From Rattus norvegicus (taxonomy: Eukaryota; Chordata; Mammalia; Rodentia; Muridae), in NCBI RefSeq assembly GCF_036323735.1, contig NC_086029.1, positions 47,827,857 to 47,891,856 of the forward strand: a stretch of DNA of 64,000 nt, read 5' to 3'. Shown piece after piece: positions 1-10,550 of the stretch (the stretch's first letter is position 1; each line of letters opens with the position of its first letter). The notes beneath the pieces are model-generated. The model was not told the DNA's origin. It was given only the letters and a program-made list of their open reading frames with translations, and searched no databases. Made by a program: the position numbers and the translations under genes.

Positions 1-1320
1 TTGACTTTCATGTTCCCGTTTAGTGAAAATGGACACTTCCATCTCCTTTTGACTTTATACAGCAGGGTTTTGAGCACTCTCATCTCTGCTCAGTCTACCT
101 GCATCTCAAGAGATAATGCATCACACAAATAAAAGTGGTACCCACTAGCTGTACAAAGGTGGGCGAATTCTTCCAGCTTTCTGCAACCCGGCTTCTACTT
201 CAAACAAAGGTGACACTATTAGTTTTCTATTAACCACTGTGATTGGAGAATGTGCTATAAACAAGGAGGCTCTCAGTATAGAATTTTATACACGCCAGCT
301 ACATCTATATTCCACCTGGCACAAACGCCATTTTTATGAGTTAGCCCACTAGGTTTTGGCAGATTCATGTCATGTAACCAAAAATTAAGACATAGGTGAA
401 GGTTTTGATTGGAAAACTCCCTTGCCCTCTGTGAGGTGAGGAAGTTGTGAATTAAGTATTCCCCCAAAGGGTGAAGGGCCGCTTCGTCAGTAATAGTGAC
501 CAGCTGGGAGGTACCTGTGAGCAAGGCATATCTAATGAGCCAGACATTTGTGACTGCTTATAATGAGCACAGATCGTCTGTGCTTGGGGCTTCACTGGCT
601 TTGTTTTCGGCCTCTGGGTTTTACTGCTTTGTGCTCTGTGTTGTGGCACAGCACATAAAGCTGGGGACCAAGCTTTTTAAAGTAGACCTTAGAGAGGCTC
701 TAAGACTGTAGTACAGGGCTAGTGCCAGAGCCTAACGGGATGAGATTCAAAGAAGAGTGCTTCCGTGGAAAAGAAGGACTCAGTGACAGAGTGGACAGTC
801 GAGTCAAGAGCTGGGGGTAGATGATGCTTGTCCCCAGGTCTCATGCCACATGTAACATGATTCAGAAGAGAAGGTCCCAACCCTGAAGTGCAAGGAATGG
901 AACAGAAAAGAAAAAAAATGATCTATACATATTGATCTGGAAAAAATGTTTGAGGTTGACTGCTGAGAGGCGGAAACGAGCGAGCTGTGATGCAGTCAGC
1001 GTGCTCGCTCACTCTTTCTCCTCTGTCAATAATAAATGTGGAGATTAATGAGGCCGCCTCAGCCACAGCTGCACACGTCTCGGGGGCACCAAAGGGAACC
1101 TCAGGCCCATTTCCCTTTTTCTTTTAACTGCATTGGACAGGATGAAAGCCATTTTTGGGTGACATGCCCAGATTTCATTTCCATGCCTTCTGTCTGTGTA
1201 CCATGGCCAATTCTGAAATTTCTAAGCCTCTATTTTTTTCTACACACATAAAAGTAAGTAATATTTACCTCTGTAAACTGTGAAGGTGGCATAACAAACC
1301 ACACATGGAATATAATAACA
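1..1320. other. Unique sequence, no gene recognised
   Basis: I see no repeat family and no convincing exon here. The part around 955-1110 stands out for keeping several CpG dinucleotides and homeodomain-like ATTA cores in otherwise CpG-poor DNA; it is listed separately as a candidate conserved element. Confidence 0.5.
955..1110. promoter_or_regulatory. Candidate conserved non-coding element
   Basis: The stretch holds retained CpGs, a 7-bp inverted repeat (GAGCGAG and CTCGCTC, around 977-1015), and AT-rich cores TCAATAATAAAT and GATTAATGAG of the kind bound by homeodomain proteins. It looks unlike the surrounding decayed DNA and matches no repeat I know. Calling it regulatory is inference; cross-species alignment is not available here. 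Confidence 0.25.
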
Positions 1321-1567
1321 GGTCTGGAGAGAAGGCTCAGTTGTTAAGAGCATTTGCTGTCTTGTAGAAGGCTGGAGCTCACATCCAGTACCCACATGGG
1401 GAGGCTCACAACTGCTGGTAATTCCAGCTCCTGGAGGTCTCACAGTGTCTTCTGGGCTAAGCTCACTCACTCCACCCATGTGCCCACACACATGAACACA
1501 CACATGAACACACATACAGGTGCACACATGTACACGTAAGTTAAAAAAATAACTTTAAGGAAAAGAA
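1321..1567 (+). mobile_element. B2/B3 SINE
   Basis: The 5' part reads like the tRNA-derived B2/B3 head (GGTCTGGAGAGAAGGCTCAG, then a TTAAGAGC core). It is followed by the typical body with a GGCTCACAACTGCTGGTAAT-like segment, a CACA/TG-rich 3' part and an A-rich tail. The family is Pol III-transcribed and mobilised by L1. This copy is clearly diverged and likely inert. Confidence 0.8.
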
Positions 1568-2509
1568 ATACTGTAAGAAGACATAGTTTTTTAAAAATAA
1601 TAGTTATAACTATTATAAGCATGTTACTGTCTTTTATGTAACAAATTGCCTTATATTCAGGAAAAATATCCTCTTAAAGGAAGCTGCCTGGAGAGACAGT
1701 TACTCAAATTTTACATGAAAACAACTGAATTAATAAAGACCACATAGAATGACCTATGTAAGTAGAAGTTGGAAGAGTTCCCATGGATATTAACTGACTC
1801 AAACTTAAATTTCACAAATGAATTCACTTCTCCTTCTAGGGAGTCATAAAGCTGATTGCATTCATGATGTTTTACCCTGCCCGTTGTAAGCTCCTGTTGA
1901 CTGATGTGCTATAGCCCATGCCTTGCAATATAGAAGGTAGGTACCTGTCACATCTCTGCCTGTTAGACTTGACCACAGACACTGAGGCAAGTGGTAGAGC
2001 TCTTGGCTTTGGAAGAGGACACAGGTGACTTTGGGGACAACCAGAACTCTGGAAAGTCTTGTCCTCAGAGATGACCTAGCCTTCAAATGGGCAAGACAAT
2101 GACATTTCTGAGGCCAAAATAGATCATGTGAGACAGAAAATGGCATTGGCTTGGTATACCAGGTCAATTGTAGAAGATTTTTAATCCAGCAACATAGCTG
2201 CTCTGGCAAGGGATCCCATCCAAAGATATGATCCTGCAAGAAAGCAGACACACCCTGGATTACAGTATAATCTGGCTGGAATATAGACACACCTTTAGTA
2301 CACGTCTTTAATTCCTAACAATGAAGGTAAAGTTAGTTTGTAGAAGGAAGAAGCCATGTTTGAAAGTGGTGTCTAATTGAGGGTCAGACAAAGTGGCAAA
2401 TCAGAGAAAGATTTGACAGAATGAGTCAGAGATAGGATATGCTCAACTCACATGAGAACAGCAGAGGGAGAGAGGCTACATATAAAGCAGGGAGAGTGAG
2501 AAAAAAGTG
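1568..2509. other. Unique sequence, nothing recognised
   Basis: AT-rich to mixed sequence with no repeat family I can name and no exon-like frame. The longest open frame (142 codons on the minus strand, 1862-2290) has no recognisable domain and no supporting signal. Confidence 0.45.
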
Positions 2510-2539
2510 TGTGGTGGTGGTGGTGGTGGTGGTGGTGGT

Positions 2540-2586
<47 letters not shown>

Positions 2587-2590
2587 TGTG
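2510..2590. repeat. (TGG)n followed by (GT)n microsatellite
   Basis: About 11 TGG triplets run directly into about 22 GT dinucleotides, ending in an imperfect GGTGTGGTGTG. The open frames seen here (poly-Val, poly-Trp, Cys-Val, Thr-His) only reflect the repeat. Confidence 0.95.
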
Positions 2591-3250
2591 GTGTGAGGGT
2601 ATGGCAGTTTCGCAGAGACAGTTCTGCAGAGATAGGTTACAGAGAAAACACGCTAGATACAGGTGAAGACAGAATGAGCCAGGGAACAAGAAGGATCCAG
2701 AAAATTAGAACAAATTGTCAAAGTTAGGATGAGGCCAGGCAGAACAATTCAGTCAGAAGCCAAGAGGAGCCAGTTTGAATCAGTCAGCTTGGAAGATTAC
2801 TTTGTACAGAGGCTGGAAGCTTCTAGGCATAGGTCTAGGGATAGTTAGAATAGAGAAGGAAATACCCAAGCCATGTATTTGCACAGCTTGAGTACAACTC
2901 TCATCTAATCACTTCAGCTGAGGAAATAAAAGTGGCATTTATAGTCAATGTTGGTATACCAGCATATAGACCCAGTTAACTGACAATATGTTTTTGTGTT
3001 CAACTTTACCTTCTAAGATTGTATGAATGTGGAAATAAATCCCTACCAAGCCTCCAGATAAGAACATAGCCCAACCACCATCTCGATGTTACCAGGGATA
3101 CCTTGAGAAGAGAACATAGATGGATCTCATGGAAAAGCACAACCCACAGAAACTGAAAACTAATTATGCATGCTACTGGAGCCATAAAATTGGTGGCAAC
3201 TTGCTAGGCACTAGTAGACAGCTAACAGATCTGAATTAAAATAATGGTTT
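2591..3250. other. Unique sequence, nothing recognised
   Basis: No repeat family or gene feature identified. An older LTR could be hidden in 2940-3070 (an AGATTGTATGAATGTGGAAA-type tail), but the match is too weak to call. Confidence 0.4.
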
Positions 3251-3411
3251 ATGGAGGTTGCTGAAAAACTCAGTGGCTAGAGCACTCACTGCTCTTACAG
3301 AAAATCTGGGTTCTGTTTCCATCGTTTCACATGGCATTTGATGATTCCCTATCCCATGAGGACCATGGAATCCATCATGCTCTTTCAGTCTCTGGTGGTA
3401 CACATACATGG

Positions 3412-3463
<52 letters not shown>

Positions 3464-3475
3464 AACACTTGAAGA
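3251..3475 (+). mobile_element. Diverged B3-like SINE with CA-repeat tail
   Basis: The head shows a worn tRNA-like segment (AACTCAGTGGCTAGAGCACT, then CTGCTCTTACAG), a body with TCTGGTGGTACACATACATG, and a long CA tract at 3414-3463 as the tail. B2/B3 tails often expand into CA repeats. It is much more diverged than the ID at 5.7 kb, hence older. Confidence 0.65.
3414..3463. repeat. (CA)n microsatellite
   Basis: About 24 CA dinucleotides with one G interruption near the 3' end, forming the tail of the SINE just upstream. Confidence 0.95.
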
Positions 3476-4027
3476 AATTAATCTTTAGTTTTTCTTCTCA
3501 AGGTTGCCTCCAAAACCATAAGGATCAGGACTATAACAGTGTTCAGAGTGTTGAAGTGTACTGAAAGAGGAGCATTACTTAAAAATGAGTCTGGCCATTG
3601 CCTTATGCCTGCAGTCGATTGTTTTCTGAAAGATGCTATCTCAGATTTGCTGAAGCTGTCCACATTGTCACCACTTTGCCTGCGAGGGAGGCACTTGGAG
3701 TATCTGACCACTTCCCTGGGTCCGCAGATGTCATGAACATTTTCTCTTCATAATGAGAAACTCTTCTTGAAGACTTGATGTGTGTTCAGTGCACATGGAA
3801 CTGGGTTTCAGGAGGCTATTTGGCACAAGTTGATAATGTATTTTGAGCATATGCCCCAACCTACGTTCCCCTTGTTTCTACTTTCACTCTCTCTGTGTAT
3901 ATTTGTATATATGATCTGATAAATGATTTTCCATAGCTATATAAAATTCAGGAACTCAAAATAAGAGGAACACACACAATATCTGTCTTTCTGAGACAGG
4001 CTTAATTAGTCTGAAATGATAATCTCC
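3476..4027. other. Unique sequence, nothing recognised
   Basis: No gene or named repeat seen. Contains pyrimidine-rich and AT-rich patches only. Confidence 0.4.
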
Positions 4028-4172
4028 AGTTTCATGCACTTTCCTGTAGATAATAGTTTTGTTCTTCTTTACAACTGGATAAAATTCCATAATGAATAGA
4101 CACAATGTTTTCCTTGTTCCTCAGTCAGTGGGCATCAGATTAGTTCTGTAACTTAGATGTTATCAATTAAAC
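4028..4172 (-). mobile_element. Old L1 fragment (end of ORF2, antisense)
   Basis: The order of words matches the antisense L1 ORF2/3' UTR border: a 'catgcactttcctgtagata' segment, a 'ggataaaattccataatg' segment, then a 'cagtcagtgggcatcaga' segment and a 'ttctgtaacttagatgtt' segment. It is heavily diverged and only about 145 bp long, so it is a dead remnant. Confidence 0.6.
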
Positions 4173-5660
4173 TCTTTTTTTTTTTAAATCACACAGAGGC
4201 TGCTAGATCTATTTCAGCCTTACAACTTGCAAATTCTCTGTATCAGAACATCCTCTAAAGATCCATTCCCAGGTGTAAGACACACTATAAAATATAAACA
4301 AAATTTGCTTAGTTTATGACTTCCTGCCCCGTAGCAGGATGTTTGCTGGGTAATATTTCTACGTCATGGCCCTCCAGTTTGTGTGTGTAGATGGCTCATC
4401 CCTCCCTGTAATGAGCACTTTGTTTAGAGGAAATATCTTCTCTGCCTCCTGGCAAAGCCCCTGAGGCAAGAACCTGGGCGGTCTCTAGCCTTGTGCTTGT
4501 TTATAGGGTGAGTCACTTGCTCCAGGCTGCCTTCCAGGCTGCCTAAGGCAGGAACATGGATTCCGGAAGAAGTCATACAGAATGCTTCCTTGCGTTAGAC
4601 TCTTTCTGCCTGGGCAGACAGTAAGCCCTTCCTTTGACCATTGGTCTCTGGTTTCCAACAGCAACATCCTTGCCAGTTTCCCATCACTAATCCTAATGTG
4701 AAAACATGACTTAGAGAGTCTTCACTAACTCAGAATTATACATACAATATACATGTGTGTTCTTTCATTGTTCAAAGATAATTTCTAGGGAAATAATTAG
4801 GCAGTAAACATGTTTAATAAGGTCATGAATGTGCCTAAACTTATGCTATCCAAAACTCGTTTTACTATTATTCTAAGCATCCTTTGGGAAGCCCTTGACA
4901 TCCATGTTCTAAGCATCCTTTGGGAAGCCCATTGACATCCATATTGGCTCCCTTAAGCTTCTAAAATAAGATTTCACAGACTTGGTAGCTTTTAAAACCA
5001 AAATGAACCTTCTTGAGGCTCTGGGAGCTTAAAGTCTGAGACTGGATGCCATTAGACTTGACTTCCCAAGACCTTCTCTACTGTGGAGATGGTTGTCTTA
5101 TTTCTGTGTCCTTTCGTGCTCTCCTCCTACAAGGATATAAATTAGAGTGGATGAGGACCCACCCTTCCCACCTTCTTTACCACAGTTGCCTCTAAAGACT
5201 ATCAAGACAAGCTCGAATTCAGAAGTTCTGGAGGTTTTAACAGATATAGAAGTAAATCAGCGCATATTCACATCTCACTCAGAGCCAGTGGAATCGAGAT
5301 AAACCCAGAAGGTGGAAGAAGTCCTGGGGACAGCAGAAAAGATGGTGGTACAATTGTTTTTATGGCTTAAGTTGGGTCCCTGGGGAGTGGACCATTGGTA
5401 GTGTATGGCCATTCCCCAGAGCAGAGATGAGCAGAGAGGGAGCCACTTTTCCTGAGTTCCTCAAAGACCCAAGGAGACAGAGGAAGCATAGAGTTTGCCT
5501 TTTCCTTCAGACATTTCTGAGATAGGGAAATGCTCCAGAGGAAGCAAGGAAAGGCTTCATTCTGTCATGATGGAGAGACTCTTGCAAGGGATGTACAGAA
5601 GAGTCAGATGCAGAAAGAGCCTCTACATGCCCTAGGACTTACACATAGTTACACAGAGAA
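4173..5660. other. Unique sequence with a short direct duplication
   Basis: Nothing gene-like recognised. It contains one clear local tandem duplication at 4871-4943. The rest (4400-4700, 5000-5660) is mixed unique sequence. Confidence 0.45.
4871..4943. repeat. 36/37-bp tandem duplication
   Basis: A 36-bp word beginning TTCTAAGCATCCTTTGGGAA occurs at 4871-4906 and again directly after it at 4907-4943. The copies differ by one inserted A and the last base or two, so the duplication is young compared with its surroundings. Confidence 0.9.
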
Positions 5661-5677
5661 TTAAAAGTGCTGTGGGA

Positions 5678-5757
5678 GGGGTTGGGGATTTAGCTCAGTG
5701 GTAGAGCGCTTGCCTAGCGAGCACAAGGCCCTGGGTTCAGTCCCCAGCTCTGAAAAA
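5678..5757 (+). mobile_element. ID retroposon (BC1/tRNA-Ala-derived SINE)
   Basis: A near-consensus rat ID element: it starts GGGGTTGGGGATTTAGCTCA, carries an A box (TAGCTCAGTGG) and a B box-like GGTTCAGTCCC, and ends in an A-run. It is flanked by a perfect 15-bp target-site duplication (AAAAGTGCTGTGGGA) at 5663-5677 and 5758-5772. ID elements come from the BC1 RNA lineage, use the L1 machinery and are most abundant in rat. The body differs from my memory of BC1 at only a handful of positions, which suggests a young insertion. Confidence 0.95.
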
Positions 5758-5924
5758 AAAAGTGCTGTGGGAAATGGCCAGAAACTCAACAGTGAGGAAG
5801 GCATGCTTTTTAGTGAGACAGGATATGTTCTCTCCTCTAAAATCTAGTGAATCCTTACCCCTGAGGGTTGCTGCATTTGGAAATGGGATGATATCATTTA
5901 ATGTGCCCTTCAAGAGTTTGTTTT

Positions 5925-6105
5925 ATGCATTTAATCCCCAGATTCATGTGTTGATGGTATTTGGAGGTGGGACCTTGGGGAACTATGACTAAACTATCAT
6001 GAGTGTCAGCTGAAAGAATGGGGGAGGCGCTCACATGCTGGTATTAGTGGCTTTATAAGAAAAGGAAGAGAGACTTGAACTACCTTTCTTTCTCTGCCTC
6101 AATGG
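5925..6105 (+). mobile_element. Ancient MST/MLT1-like LTR, 5' part
   Basis: Shows the sense order of an old mammalian MaLR LTR: 'ttcatgtgttgatggtattt', 'ggaggtgggaccttgggg', 'gctggtattagtggcttt', 'ataagaaaaggaagagag'. The matching 3' part is found about 1.1 kb downstream (7187-7300), so the element appears split by later insertions. Confidence 0.65.
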
Positions 6106-6480
6106 TGTCTCTTAACTTGTTTTGCTGTTGCTGAGACAGAACCCTCTGACAAAAGCAACCCAAAGGGAAAAACTGATTTTGGTTCACAGTCCAAGGTTAT
6201 AACCGTTGCTGTGGGGGAGCTCACAACCCAGGAGCTTGAGACAGCTGGTCACACTCTAGACACAGAAAAGAGGCAGAGAGAAACAAAGATCCATCTGTGC
6301 AAGCACGCCAGCTCCTTTTCTTCATGGGTACAGTGCATGATCCACTGCGTGAGGAACGGACCACACCAACCACTAACATGGGTGTTCTCAAGTAAAAGAA
6401 CATCAAGGTAGCCCCCACAGACAAACTCTGAGGCTCATCTCCCATGCCAGTCTAGATCCTGTCAGGCTGGTAATTAAGAA
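6106..6480 (-). mobile_element. Antisense MaLR-class LTR (older MT/ORR1 type)
   Basis: Starts TGTCTCTTAACTTG and follows the antisense order of rodent MaLR LTRs: GCTGTTGCTGAGACAGAACC, a segment with TGGTTCACAGTCC, GAGCTTGAGACAGCTGGTCA, and near the end 'tctagatcctgtcaggctgg'. Well diverged. It belongs to the non-autonomous ERVL-MaLR superfamily and has no coding capacity. Confidence 0.7.
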
Positions 6481-6748
6481 CAACAATTATGCCTCCACTC
6501 CTTGTCAACTCGACAACCAAATACACCACTTTTAATCCATAATCATCTGCCCCTTGTCCCCATTGGCTTATGACCATGCTATTAGGTAAAATGCATCCAA
6601 TCCCAACTTTTTTCTTGCCTAGGAACTTGTCATAAAGAGACAATAACTTGGAAACTCTCATATTCCAGCCACAAAACAGTTCAAAGACCTGTCAACCACA
6701 TGGTCAGCTTTATCACTACAATGGCCCTAGCTCTCAGTACCAAATTTT
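6481..6748. other. Spacer between two antisense MaLR LTRs
   Basis: About 270 bp with no recognised family. It could be remnant MaLR internal sequence, because it is flanked by two LTRs in the same orientation, but I cannot show this. Confidence 0.3.
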
Positions 6749-7128
6749 GTCTTGCTTTCTTTTCCTGATGCTGTGATAAAATGTTCTGAACATGCAACTC
6801 GAGGCAGAAAAGTCTGATTTTTAGCTCACAGTTCAAAGTTACCACCCATCAGGGCAAGGGAACTGTAGTGGCAGGAGCTTGAGGGAGCTGGTCACATCTC
6901 ATCTGCAGCAAAGAGGCCGAGAACAACTGGTGAGTAGGTGAATCTCAGCTCCCCTTTCCACTCATGCAATACAGAACATTCTTCCCAGAGAATGGCATCT
7001 TCCTACCATTAAGATGGGCATTCCATCATTTGACGTAACTGTGATTATTCCCCATAAGCATACCCGGCGGCTCGACTCTCAGGTGATCCCACGTTCTGTG
7101 AAGCTGAAAGTCAACAGTGGCCATCACA
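6749..7128 (-). mobile_element. Second antisense MaLR-class LTR
   Basis: Begins TGTCTTGCTTTCTTTTCCTG, continues ATGCTGTGATAAAATG and GGAGCTTGAGGGAGCTGGTC, and ends CAGTGGCCATCACA, so it keeps TG...CA ends in antisense view. It is the same family type as the copy at 6106-6480 and has the same orientation. Confidence 0.75.
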
Positions 7129-7186
7129 CTATACGGGCCCTCCTCCATCCTACAACGTAACTCAGGGCCTCACGGAAGCTATTTTT

Positions 7187-7300
7187 GTGATCTTGGAGTT
7201 GTCAGCCTTGATAACTGCGAATTAAACAAGTTTCTAATCTATAAAGTATCTGGACTGTGGTATTTAATTATAGTAACAAGAATCACCAACAGACCCAAGC
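7187..7300 (+). mobile_element. Ancient MST/MLT1-like LTR, 3' part
   Basis: Matches the sense 3' end of an MST/MLT1 LTR: 'cttggagttgtcagcctt', 'gaattaaacaagtttcta', 'ataaagtatctggactgt', 'ggtatttaattatagtaa'. It is probably the tail of the element whose head is at 5925-6105. Confidence 0.6.
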
Positions 7301-7356
7301 CTAGAAGTCTTTACAAAGGAAAGTTAAGTGAGATCAATTAAAGAGTTACTTTGCTC

Positions 7357-7405
7357 CTGGATCTCTCAGACTGCAGAATTGTGAGAGGATAAATGTCTAT
7401 TGATC
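7357..7405 (+). mobile_element. Short MLT1-like LTR tail fragment
   Basis: About 49 bp resembling the 'cagaactgtgagaaataaa' tail of an MLT1/MST LTR (here CAGAATTGTGAGAGGATAAA). Too short for a firm assignment. Confidence 0.35.
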
Positions 7406-7879
7406 AATATCCCCAGTCCATGGTATTCTGTAGACAGAGAGCAAGAAATACTTAGACACATGATGCAAGGATCCCTTAGCAACTTCCTGGTCAGACCTAC
7501 CCAAGTGTCCAAGACCACAAACCTGGACAGTACACCCCAACCAGGTGTGCCCCTCTTCCTGTATTTGATAATAGAGTTTAGCTCTGCTTAATTGACAGCT
7601 GCCTTGGCTGTTTCTCTGGTGAATTAAGCTGCTGCAAGTCCTCAGCATTAGCTTCTGATGGGAAGGTCGGGCAATGACTTTGAACAAACTTGTAGGAAGT
7701 ATCATCAATGCTAAGCAGCTCGTTTCTCTTTCTTGGATGCCCCACTACAGGTGGGATTATCTTTTCAGAAATCGAAAGAGATGAATGCTACATTCATCTT
7801 CGTGTCCTGCCCTCATGCCCACACTACCCTTGAGCAGCCTGTTTACTCCCATTGTGAAACCTGGTACCATGGACAGCGA
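7406..7879. other. Unique sequence before the 21-bp minisatellite
   Basis: No repeat or exon recognised. Open frames that run from here into the array are discussed under rejected items. Confidence 0.4.
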
Positions 7880-8803
7880 CATGAGGGTGGCCAGAGGGGA
7901 TGTGGGGGTGGCCAGAGGGGATGTGGGGGTGGCCAGAGGGGATGTGGGGGTGGCCAGAGGGGATGTGGGGGCGGACAGAGGGGATGTGGGGGTGGACAGA
8001 GGGGATGTGGGGGTGGACAGAGGTGGTGTGAGGGTGGCCAGAGGGGATGTGGGGGTGGCCAGAGGGGATGTGGGGGTGGCCAGAGGGGATGTGGGGGTGG
8101 ACAGAGGGGATGTGGGGGTGGACAGAGGTGGTGTGAGGGTGGCCAGAGGGGATGTGGGGGTGGCCAGAGGGGATGGGGTGGACAGAGGGGATGTGGGGGT
8201 GGACAGAGGTGGTGTGAGGGTGGCCAGAGGGGATGTGGGGGTGGACAGAGGTAGTGTGAGGGTGGCCAGAGGGGATGTGGGGGTGGACAGAGGTAGTGTG
8301 AGGGTGGACAGAGGTGGTGTGGGGGTGGCCAGAGGGGGTGTGGGGGTGGACAGAGGGGATGTGGGGGTGGCCAGAGGTGGTGTGGGGGTGGCCAGAGGGG
8401 ATGTGGGGGTGGCCAGAGGGGATGTGGGGGTGGCCAGAGGGGATGTGGGGGTGGCCAGAGGGGATGTGGGGGTGGCCAGAGGGGATGTGGGGGTGGCCAG
8501 AGGGGATGTGGGGGTGGCCAGAGGTGGTGTGAGGGTGGCCAGAGAGGATGTGGGGGTGGCCAGAGGGGATGTGGGGGTGGCCAGAGGTGGTGTGAGGGTG
8601 GCCAGAGGGGATGTGAGGGTGGCCAGAGGGGATGTGGGGGTGGACAGAGGGGATGTGGGGGTGGACAGAGGTGGTATGAGGGTGGCCAGAGGGGGTGTGA
8701 GAGTGGACACAGGAGTCGTGGGAGTGGACAGAGGTAGTATGAGGGTGGAGAGAGGTAGTGTGAGGATAGACAGAGGGGGTGTGAGGGTGGATACAGGGGA
8801 CGT
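7880..8803 (+). repeat. 21-bp G-rich minisatellite, about 44 units
   Basis: The unit is close to GTGGCCAGAGGGGATGTGGG plus one G. Variation is limited to a few sites: CC or AC before AGAGG, GGGAT versus TGGTG versus TAGTG, and GGGG versus AGGG. One unit near 8170 lacks 3 bp. Units at 8390-8520 are almost identical, while those at 8690-8803 are worn, as expected when turnover is concentrated inside the array. Since 21 is a multiple of three and no frame of the unit contains a stop, long open frames appear on both strands (Val-Ala-Arg-Gly-Asp-Val-Gly or Ser-Pro-Leu-Ala-Thr-Pro-Thr periods). I do not read them as genes. Confidence 0.97.
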
Positions 8804-9891
8804 CAGAAGGGTAAAATGGTCTGTTGGGATCTGAGAGCTGATTTCAAATTTGTTCCTGACCACAGGGGGCTTTTTGTCTCCTTTCACTTGTTCTGTGATA
8901 TAAAAGGGATATGAATCTAACAAATATCCAATTCTTGACTCCTTTACTTCTGATCTTTAGATGCCAAGACTTGGGGTTTTCTTTAAAATAAAGTCACTCT
9001 AATTCTGGGAAACCTACTTTTAGTGATGTGTCTTATGGAAAACAGATGCTTCATGAACAAGAGAAAAGAAAAGAAAGGAAAATGTGAAGGGAGCAGAATG
9101 GAAGAAAGAAAGGGAGGAAGGAATATGAAAGATCTTCTTGTGTGAATTTATAGGAACCAGGAAACCTTTCTCTGAGGCTGGCATGCATCTAGCCTAGTGT
9201 GATTTCAATAAGTCAGGGCATTTACTGTCTCAATAGTGTTTGAAAAAGGCAGTTCAGTGGTTCAGCGGTGCCCAGGGAACTTGTGTTTCATGTCTTTTTC
9301 CCCTGTCACCCTTGGGGTTATAGGAGCCTTTCTCCCTATGGGGGCCATATAATTGCTCCATCACAAACACCACGTCCTAAAATGACTGTGTCTTATTATC
9401 AGAAGGTAGATGTGGACAACATGACTCCCTGGGAATTCTCAGTGGTATTTCAGAAAGCCTGCTCCTAAGATCCTTCATGAATCCCACACCATAGCTTCCA
9501 GTCTATACAGTTCAAGAGGAAATGAATTTCTCTCATCTCTTCCAAAGGGCAGAACAATTACAGCAGAATGGGATCCCTGGTTCAGCTCCTGGGATGTAGG
9601 ATGCCTGGGAAAGCCAGCTTAGGTAGATATATGTTGCTTAGCAACAGGAATGTTCTGTGAAGCCTGTCATTGGGCCATTTGTCATGTAAGCATCATTAAA
9701 CATACCTACAGAAATGATGTTATTGGATGATATAACTTTATGGGACCACTGTCTTATATGTCATTGTTATGTATGGACACACAATGTATGTATGGCAGCA
9801 GTATGTGTCACATGACTCTGTATTACAATGGGAAATAGAGTGAGGAATCCCCTCCCCCATCCATTCCCACTTTCATGTAGCTACATGGTGT

Positions 9892-9893
<2 letters not shown>
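8804..9893. other. Unique sequence, one purine-rich patch
   Basis: Nothing gene-like recognised. A GAAA/GGAA-rich stretch lies at about 9060-9132. Confidence 0.4.
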
Positions 9894-9936
<43 letters not shown>

Positions 9937-9958
9937 TGTGTGTGTGTGTGTGTGTGTA
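9894..9958. repeat. (AT)n then (TG)n compound microsatellite
   Basis: About 18 AT dinucleotides (9894-9930), a short CATATA spacer, then about 11 TG dinucleotides (9937-9958). Confidence 0.95.
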
Positions 9959-10239
9959 TAAAATTTCAGGAGTGAGGAAAGACACTTTTAGATGGATAGA
10001 GGCCTTACCCCCATTTAGAAATAGTGTAAAATCATTTATTATTTTGACTCTTGCCTAGGGAGTGTCAGGTCCCTGTGTAGGAAAATCTCTCATTGGTTAT
10101 TACTATGTTGCCTCTTTCGTAAGCCCCAGGGCAATGGGAACAGTGGTTAGACACATGCTTCACCATCAACCATTATTTAATGGGAAATCAGTGTCTGACC
10201 CACACCCCACGCCAAGGTTTGAGTTTTCTCTCTGAGGTG
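9959..10239. other. Unique sequence, nothing recognised
   Basis: No repeat family or gene feature seen. Confidence 0.4.
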
Positions 10240-10550
10240 CACAGGAATCTTTATCTGCACCCACAGGTTGATGGATTTTTAGAGGGGTGTCTTTGAGAGA
10301 TAATGGGGAAGAGATGAGGTCATAAGAGTAGGGACTCATGATAGGACCAGTGCTGTCTATGAAGAGGAAGAGAGTTGAAAGCTAGTGCCTTTGTTCTGCT
10401 CTCACTCTGTGATACCCTCTGCCGTGATGCAGGAAGATGCTGGGGTCCAGGCTGTGGACCTGCAACTTCTAGGACCATGAGCTAAGTGGACTTCTTCGAC
10501 ATTTTGTAAATAGAGCTTCAGATAGTTTGCTATAACCACTCTAGATGAAT
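10240..10550 (+). mobile_element. Ancient MST/MLT1-like LTR
   Basis: Sense order: 'ggggaagagatgaggtcata', 'agggactcatgataggacca', 'gtgctgtctatgaagagga', then a 'ggaccatgagctaagtggac' tail and 'tagtttgctataacc'. This is the layout of the 'aggtcatgagggtggagccc' to 'ccatgagcaaataaa' stretch of old mammalian MaLR LTRs. Strongly diverged. Confidence 0.55.

Noticed and set aside
5678..5757. Functional tRNA-Ala gene
   Set aside because: The tRNA-like head belongs to an ID retroposon with an A-tail and target-site duplication; it does not close into a normal acceptor stem.
5678..5757. The BC1 RNA gene itself
   Set aside because: It lacks the unique 3' domain expected of the BC1 locus and is flanked by a target-site duplication, so it is a dispersed ID copy.
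7757..8923. 388-codon minus-strand frame (Ser-Pro-Leu-Ala-Thr-Pro-Thr repeats) and 349-codon plus-strand frame at 7785-8834
   Set aside because: Both exist because the 21-bp unit is a multiple of three and free of stops in these frames. No domain, no promoter or splice context, and equally open on both strands.
9894..9930. TATA-type promoter
   Set aside because: It is a plain AT microsatellite next to a TG tract with no start-site context.
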